Both the position numbers and the translations under genes were made by a program. The notes beneath the pieces are model-generated. The model saw only the letters and a list, made by a program, of their open reading frames with translations, had not been told where the DNA came from and ran no database searches. Shown here in pieces: positions 59,268 to 64,000 of a stretch of DNA of 64,000 bases. This DNA is from Polyangium fumosum (GTDB lineage Bacteria > Myxococcota_A > Polyangia > Polyangiales > Polyangiaceae): contig NZ_SSMQ01000067.1 of NCBI RefSeq assembly GCF_005144585.1, forward strand, positions 1 through 64,000. Direction: 5' to 3'. The stretch's first letter is position 1; every line of letters starts with the position of its first letter.

Positions 59268-60533
59268 TCATTCATCCCAGCGCGCCTCCGGTGCGGGCGC
59301 CGCATCCTTGCCGAAGGGCCCTTCCCTGCCCTCGAAAAACCTCCGCGCGGCCTCTTCGCGGACCCTCCGCAGCACGGCCTCGGCCCGCCGCACGTCCGCG
59401 CGCCGCGGCAACTTGCTCTCCCGCCGCGCCGCTTCGAGCTCCGGCGTGAGCGACTCCGCCAGCGTGATCACGTCCGCGAGTGGCACGCGCCCTTTCTTGA
59501 TGTCGAGCAGCACGGGCCGAAGCTCGTCGCGCACGCAAAGCTCCGGCGCGCCCGTCCGGAGCCATCGGATCGACAGATCGATGAGGCGCACCAGGTTGTA
59601 GGCATTCTTCGGCCGGAGCTCGCGCGGCGAAGGCAGGAGCGTGCTCTCGCCCGCGCGCGCATACGCGGCGAGCGCCGCCCACTCGCGCCCTTCGAGCAAG
59701 CCCTGATCGGCCATCGATCGGTAAAGCTGCTTCAGGTACTCGCGCGCGCGCAAAAGCGCGTCCTCGGGCGTCGGCGCCACGATCTGCGTTTCTTTCGCGA
59801 GCCGCGCCGCCGTTTCGTCGAGCCCGAGCGTAGGATCCTCGCGCAACCAGCCGAGCACGATCGCGCGATGCTCGGCGAGGCGCGTGTCGTGCGACAAACG
59901 CGAGAGCTGCGAGAGCGCGTATCGACCGAAGCTCGCGTGGATCTCCACCGAGACGAACGCGTCGCGCGCCTCGACGAGCCAGCGGCCCATCGGATCCTTC
60001 TCGCTCGCCGGCTGCGACGCGGCCGCGAACAGCATCTCCAGCGTGTTCGGATCGGCCCGCAGCGCCTGCCGGATCGCCTTTCCCATCTCCCAGTACGTGC
60101 GGCTCCCGTCCTCGGACACGAGGTCCTGGGGCGGCTCGACGAGCCCGGTCGTGAACGGGAACGGCAAGACGAACACGCCGCGCCGATCCTCGTCCGAACT
60201 CTCGTCCGACAACCCCCACGTCCGCGAGCCGACGACCGCGTCGACCACCACGCAAGGCAGCAGCGCCGACCACGCGTCCTCGCGCCGCCGCGCGTACCGC
60301 ACCTGGCCGACCTTGCGCGGCACGAGCTCCTCGCGCGAATACCGCACCGTCCCCACGCCGACGACGAGGACGTCAAAGAATCCCTCTCCAGATCCGACCA
60401 CACGCCCGAGCGCGCCTTGCGGGACCAGGCGCTCGCCGAGCGTCCGATCCACGCGGGTCGTCACCTCCGTCCCATGCGGGAGCGGGACGGCGAGGGGATC
60501 GACGTCCCCCATGCCGGAGAGCCTTCGCGACAT
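59268..60533 (-). CDS. RlaP-like nucleotidyltransferase 1
   Basis: A protein of 421 residues from ATG 60533, which has TAAGCT 7 nt upstream. N-terminal 90 residues (LPHGTEVTTRVDRTLGERLVPQGALGRVVG) look like a small beta domain. Then VVVDAVVGSRTWGLSDESSDEDRRGVFVLP gives the G-S-x-x-x-G and D-E-D metal motif, followed by EPPQDLVSEDGSRTYWEMGKAIRQAL and a helical C-terminus with NAYNLVRLIDLSIRWLRTG. Related to the PF10127 fold of its downstream partner. Two unlike copies in tandem suggest they work together on a nucleic acid or tRNA end. Confidence 0.8.
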   Translation of the reverse strand: MSRRLSGMGDVDPLAVPLPHGTEVTTRVDRTLGERLVPQGALGRVVGSGEGFFDVLVVGVGTVRYSREELVPRKVGQVRYARRREDAWSALLPCVVVDAVVGSRTWGLSDESSDEDRRGVFVLPFPFTTGLVEPPQDLVSEDGSRTYWEMGKAIRQALRADPNTLEMLFAAASQPASEKDPMGRWLVEARDAFVSVEIHASFGRYALSQLSRLSHDTRLAEHRAIVLGWLREDPTLGLDETAARLAKETQIVAPTPEDALLRAREYLKQLYRSMADQGLLEGREWAALAAYARAGESTLLPSPRELRPKNAYNLVRLIDLSIRWLRTGAPELCVRDELRPVLLDIKKGRVPLADVITLAESLTPELEAARRESKLPRRADVRRAEAVLRRVREEAARRFFEGREGPFGKDAAPAPEARWDE

Positions 60534-60896
60534 GGGGCCGAGCTTATCGCTGCCCTCACGCGCGAGCCACACGAATGCGGCGCGCGGCCCGCCGCGCCCG
60601 TCGTGGGGCTGACGTGCTCGCGCGAGCGCGGAGGGGGCCCTGGGGCGCCGCAGGATGGGGGGCGCACGGCGCGTTCGGGGGCCTCGGGCGCCGCAGGATG
60701 GGGGGCGCACGGCGCGTTCGGGGGCCTCGGGTGCCGCAGGACGGGAAACGGGCTCGCGGAGGGGGACTTGCGGCGCCGCAGGGGGGCGTTCCCGGGGTGG
60801 AATCGGCGACCTGCGGCGCCGTCGATCGGGCGCGGGAGAGCGCGGGGGGCCGTCTGGGGCGCCGCAGGGGGCAGGACGCGCCCGGGCATCGGGGGT
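60534..60896. other. 363-bp region with a degenerate 43-bp periodic array
   Basis: Most of this gap is the periodic array (60645-60910). 60541-60546 (TAAGCT on the minus strand) is the promoter candidate of the first nucleotidyltransferase. No gene is supported. Confidence 0.55.
60541..60546 (-). promoter_or_regulatory. -10-like TAAGCT, leaderless arrangement
   Basis: On the minus strand TAAGCT ends 7 nt before ATG 60533. No Shine-Dalgarno and no clear -35. Confidence 0.35.
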
Positions 60897-60910
60897 TCAC
60901 GGCGCCGCAG
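60645..60910. repeat. 43-bp periodic repeat with GCGCCGCAGG core
   Basis: The core GCGCCGCAG (or close variants) begins at 60645, 60688, 60731, 60773, about 60815 (in inverse orientation), 60859 and 60902, so spacings are 43, 43, 42, 42, 44 and 43 bp. The first two units are nearly identical along the whole 43 bp; later ones keep only the core. It extends into the last codons of the CHAT gene. Unrelated in sequence to the array at 9090. Confidence 0.7.
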
Positions 60911-63845
60911 GTCGGGGGACGGGCGGCCGGGAGCCGGGTTGCGGTGGGGCAGGAGGCGAAACGCGGGGAGCGACCCCGATCCGGCGGGGCCGAGCTTCTC
61001 CCTGCCCTCGCGCGCGGGCCCCACGCATGCGGCGCGCGACCGCGAGCGCGACGAGCGCCGCGAACCCGCCCCAGGGCACACGTGTGCCCCCGTTCCTCCC
61101 CGCCACCTCGCATCCGCAGCCCCGCGCCCCGCCGGGCGGAACGGCGCCGCGCACGGCCGACGTCGCCTCGTTCTTCGCAGGCGTGACGCCTTCGAGGGGG
61201 CCCCACGCGCCGGACACGATGAAGCTCGCCCAGTAGTACGGGTGGCTATGGTCCGGCCGCTGAAGCAAGGCGAGCTGCGATTCTCGCATCGCTTCGGCGC
61301 GCCCTTTTCCTTCGCGGAAGAGCTTTTGGTAATACGTCGTCATGAGGTCGCGCGTCGCCTCGTCGTCGACTTGCCACAGGCTCATCACCTGCGTCTCGGA
61401 TCCCGCGAGCACGAGCGCGCGGCGCAGCCCCCGCACGCCTTCGCTCCCGGCCCGCTCGCCGAGGCCCGTCTCGCACGCGCTCAGCACCACGAGCTCCGTG
61501 CCCGTGAGATCGAGCGACGAGGCCTCGTATGCCGTGAGGATCCCGTCGTCCGCCTGCCCTTTGCGCACGTTCGCGCCGGCGAGCGCGATACCCGAGAGAA
61601 ACATCGGGTGCGGCACCGGCAGCTTGCGCCCGTCCACCTCCGACGCGACCTGCGGCAGGCTCTCGGGCGGCACTTCGAGCTCGAGCCCGCGCGCCTTCCC
61701 CTGCCCCGCTTTCCCGTCGCTGCCCAGGAAAAACCCGTGCGTCGCGACGTGCAGGATGCGCGGCGAAGAGGCCTGCTTCAGCGCCGTCTCCGTGGCGACG
61801 CGCTCGAGCCGCACCGACGGATCGGGCAGGAGGCGTCGAAGGGCATCCGCCTCCTCCGCGGTGCCCGGGAGCGGCGAGAATTTCACCCGTGCAATCGTGG
61901 GCAACGAGCCTTTGGGCGCGTCCGGCAGCGCCGTCGCCCCCGCCTCGCCGGGCGCATCGTAATCGGGGTTCGCCACGAGCAGCGGCGCAGAGCGCCGCGC
62001 CCCGCCCCCCGCGCCGAGCCGGAGCAGATCACGCCCGGTCGAGAGGTAGGTGAACGAATACTTGGTGATCAGAAACTTGTTTTCCCGATCGATGAGCGCG
62101 CCGAACGGAACGAGCGCGAGCGCCGCGTCGGGCGAGATCAAGACGTGCTTCACCGGGCCGAGCTCCGCGCCGACCTGCCCGAAGAGGACGTCGTGCAGCA
62201 ACGCGAGCTGCGTCCCGGTCTCGTGGGGCCGCGCGCTCGGATCTTGCAGACCCTTGCGAATGAGATCGACCTTCCGGTCGATCTCGAAGGCATCGACGCT
62301 CATCTGATGGTGCCAGACCCTGCCGTCCGGCCAGAGCACGTAGACCATGTATTTCGGCCGGCCGAGCCTCTCGCTCGCTGCGCTGTAGAAATGCGTGTTG
62401 CGCGGCTGGTACCGGACGAACTCCATCAGCACCGCGTCCTTCGGGATACGGGCGGCGACGGCCTCGATCGTCACCTTCGCCCGGCCGCGACGATAGCCCG
62501 CGCTGCGCTCGGCGATCCGAGCCTCGATCGCGTCCGCCTCCGCGCGGAGCCGATCCGTCTCGGCGTTGTGCTCGGCCACGGTCATTCCGCGTGGCCCCCG
62601 CGTCATGGCGGCCGCATACGCGCCCCGCACCCGGGCGAGCTCGTCGAGCAAGGTGCGGTCCTCGGGGCTCATGCGCTCGCGCAGCGCGCCCACGTGTGCG
62701 GCCGACGCTTCGAGCACGCGCGCCTTGTTGCGCAGCACGGCGCCGAGGGCGATCCGCATGACCTCCGGCCGGCCCCTGCCATCGCCCCCGTATTCGAACG
62801 AGACGACACGATCCATGAGCGTCTCGAGGCGCGTCGCGTAGAGCGTCTTGTCCTCCTCCGTGCCGCCGACGAGCGCGCTCTCGAGCCATTGCTCCTCGAT
62901 ATCGAGCGCCTTCTCGTAGAGCCCCGCGGCCTGCTTCCAGTCGCTCCGCGCCCAGAGGAGCGCCCAGTCGCTGTAGACCGTGGCGAGATCGGGGTGCCGG
63001 GGCCCGAGCGTCCGCGTGAGGATCGCCTCGGCGTTCCGATAATGCTCCGCGGCGAGGTCCTTCTGGTTCGACCCCGTCAGGAACACCGCGATGTTGTGGT
63101 GCAGCCGGCCCACGTCGGGGTGGTTCGTCCCGTGCACACGCGCGGCGAGCGGCAAGGCGCGGTTGAATTGGTCGGCGGCCTTGTCGTAGCGGCCCATGCC
63201 GCGATAGAGCGCGCCGAGGCTGCCGAGGTCATTCAAGAGCGAACGTTCGGGGCCGGCCTTCTCGTGGATCGTGATGGCCCGAAGAAACACCTTCTCGGCC
63301 TGGGGGAGCCTCCCGGTCGCCATGTAAAGCCCGGCGAGATTCGCGAGCACCGTCCCGAGGGCCGATTCGCGCGGCGCGCCGCCCTTCTCTTCGAGGGCGA
63401 CCGCGCGCTCGTAGAGCTTCTCGGCGCCCTTCGAATCGCCCTTTTTCTTGAGCATGGCGCCGAGGTTGCCGAGGGCCGTGGCGAGCAAGTCGTCCGCGCC
63501 CTTCGACGCCTCCAGGATCTCGACCGCGCGGCGCAACAAACTCTCCGCCTTCGGGGCATCACCCGTCGCGAGGTACATTCCGCCGAGATCGGAGAGCGCC
63601 GAGCCCGTCTTCGCGTGCTCCTTTCCGTACTTCTGCTCGCGGAGCGCGACGAGCCTCTGCGCCGCCGCGAGCGCCTCGCCATACTTTCCCGCGGCATAAA
63701 GCGCCTCGACGTCCTTTTCGATCGCCTCGTCGTCGAGCATCGCCGCGGCGGGCTTCGCGGGGGCGTCTGCGCGCGCGGTCGCTCCCGAGAGCGTGCCGAG
63801 GGCGAGGGCGAGAGCGAGAGCGACGTTCGCAAGGCGGCGCATCAT
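60897..63845 (-). CDS. TPR-CHAT protease with MYXO-CTERM-like tail
   Basis: A protein of 982 residues from ATG 63845. A signal peptide (VALALALALGTLSGATARA) is followed by TPRs to about residue 330 (EALYAAGKYGEALAAAQRLV, GGMYLATGDAPKAESLLRRA, and others). The CHAT domain (about 600-890) has ILHVATHGFF (catalytic His) and VVLSACETGLGER (catalytic Cys). After it comes GCGCEVAG, a hydrophobic FAALVALAVA and Arg-rich end, the MYXO-CTERM pattern, although the tail beyond is longer than usual. A caspase-like protease outside the cytoplasm is unusual; TPR-CHAT partners are often part of signalling or defence. Confidence 0.85.
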   Translation of the reverse strand: MMRRLANVALALALALGTLSGATARADAPAKPAAAMLDDEAIEKDVEALYAAGKYGEALAAAQRLVALREQKYGKEHAKTGSALSDLGGMYLATGDAPKAESLLRRAVEILEASKGADDLLATALGNLGAMLKKKGDSKGAEKLYERAVALEEKGGAPRESALGTVLANLAGLYMATGRLPQAEKVFLRAITIHEKAGPERSLLNDLGSLGALYRGMGRYDKAADQFNRALPLAARVHGTNHPDVGRLHHNIAVFLTGSNQKDLAAEHYRNAEAILTRTLGPRHPDLATVYSDWALLWARSDWKQAAGLYEKALDIEEQWLESALVGGTEEDKTLYATRLETLMDRVVSFEYGGDGRGRPEVMRIALGAVLRNKARVLEASAAHVGALRERMSPEDRTLLDELARVRGAYAAAMTRGPRGMTVAEHNAETDRLRAEADAIEARIAERSAGYRRGRAKVTIEAVAARIPKDAVLMEFVRYQPRNTHFYSAASERLGRPKYMVYVLWPDGRVWHHQMSVDAFEIDRKVDLIRKGLQDPSARPHETGTQLALLHDVLFGQVGAELGPVKHVLISPDAALALVPFGALIDRENKFLITKYSFTYLSTGRDLLRLGAGGGARRSAPLLVANPDYDAPGEAGATALPDAPKGSLPTIARVKFSPLPGTAEEADALRRLLPDPSVRLERVATETALKQASSPRILHVATHGFFLGSDGKAGQGKARGLELEVPPESLPQVASEVDGRKLPVPHPMFLSGIALAGANVRKGQADDGILTAYEASSLDLTGTELVVLSACETGLGERAGSEGVRGLRRALVLAGSETQVMSLWQVDDEATRDLMTTYYQKLFREGKGRAEAMRESQLALLQRPDHSHPYYWASFIVSGAWGPLEGVTPAKNEATSAVRGAVPPGGARGCGCEVAGRNGGTRVPWGGFAALVALAVARRMRGARARGQGEARPRRIGVAPRVSPPAPPQPGSRPPVPRPAAP

Positions 63846-63877
63846 GGAGGTTCTACCATCGCTCGCCGGGCGCGTGG

Positions 63878-63883
63878 TAGCCT
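63878..63883 (+). promoter_or_regulatory. -10-like TAGCCT, leaderless arrangement
   Basis: TAGCCT ends 8 nt before ATG 63892. The divergent CHAT gene starts 46 bp away. Confidence 0.35.
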
Positions 63884-63891
63884 CCCGCGCC

Positions 63892-64000
63892 ATGCGTCGG
63901 TTCGAGTTCGTGGAAGGGTCCTCGAAGAAGTTCTGGCAGATCGAGCGAGATGGCTCGCAGCTCTCGATCCAGTGGGGCAAAATCGGCACCGCGGGTCAAA
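63892..64000 (+). CDS. WGR-domain protein (3'-truncated by window edge)
   Basis: Only the first 36 codons are present. They read MRRFEFVEGSSKKFWQIERD, then GSQLSIQWGKIGTAGQ, which is the W-G-R domain opening (KFWxI, then W-G-K/R-I-G-x-x-G-Q). WGR domains occur in PARPs and in bacterial MolR-like or LRR proteins and bind nucleic acid ends. The rest lies outside the window. Confidence 0.75.
   Translation, partial: MRRFEFVEGSSKKFWQIERDGSQLSIQWGKIGTAGQ

Overview
This is about 64 kb of very GC-rich chromosomal DNA whose protein content points to a myxobacterium, most likely of the Polyangiales/Sorangiineae type. The signs are MYXO-CTERM-like sorting tails (about 23340-23480 and 61000-61130), many lipoproteins with long Gly/Ser linkers after the lipobox, a eukaryote-like Ser/Thr kinase beside an FHA-AAA+ regulator, a large chemosensory cluster, and several toxin-immunity cassettes. 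I see no rRNA, tRNA, transposase, phage module or CRISPR array.

Layout. 1-2400: end of a polymorphic toxin, a CXXCG immunity-like gene and a displaced toxin fragment. 2441-9065: thioesterase, LRR protein, FHA-VIT-VWA protein and GMC oxidoreductase. 9090-9480: a 43-bp minisatellite. 9677-12520 (minus): lipoprotein toxin, putative immunity gene and a pre-toxin remnant. 12758-16629: two Gly-rich lipoproteins, a CoA-binding protein and a glutathione-peroxidase-like lipoprotein. 16740-20870: Ser/Thr kinase and FHA-AAA+ regulator. 21067-27201: AgmX-like lipoprotein, FG-GAP/MYXO-CTERM protein, Cys-rich lipoprotein, FtsH-like protease, membrane protein and methyltransferase. 27336-35956: a Wsp/ACF-like chemosensory operon (CheW, CheR-TPR, MCP, CheW, CheA-REC, CheB, REC-REC). 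36076-42712: a rearranged array of a two-gene unit. 43356-49738: coiled-coil protein, Smr protein, branched-chain aminotransferase, lipoproteins and a secreted metalloprotease operon. 50295-58429: OmpA-like and Kazal-like lipoproteins, P450, DedA, a periplasmic protein, a transglutaminase-elicitor-like lipoprotein and a D-aminoacylase. 58436-64000: two RlaP-like nucleotidyltransferases, a second 43-bp periodic array, a TPR-CHAT protease and the start of a WGR protein.

The most unusual part is 36076-42712. A lipoprotein gene (here 'L', with a VDE-G TonB/AgmX-like region, hydrophobic segments and a four-cysteine C-terminal domain) is followed, touching or overlapping, by a small soluble gene (here 'R'). 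Six L loci and five R loci are present. L is broken in four loci: one by an exact 11-bp tandem duplication, one by an amber codon, two by truncation. R is intact in three loci and fused as a double domain in another. Decay of L with retention of R is what a toxin-immunity family would show, so I propose a new or little-described lipoprotein toxin/immunity array, comparable in logic to the Sit system of Myxococcus.

A second window-wide pattern is a -10-like TANNNT hexamer lying 6-8 nt before the start codon, with no Shine-Dalgarno, at eleven genes. This suggests widespread leaderless transcription here. Operon-internal genes instead carry GGAGG-type sites or ATGA overlaps.
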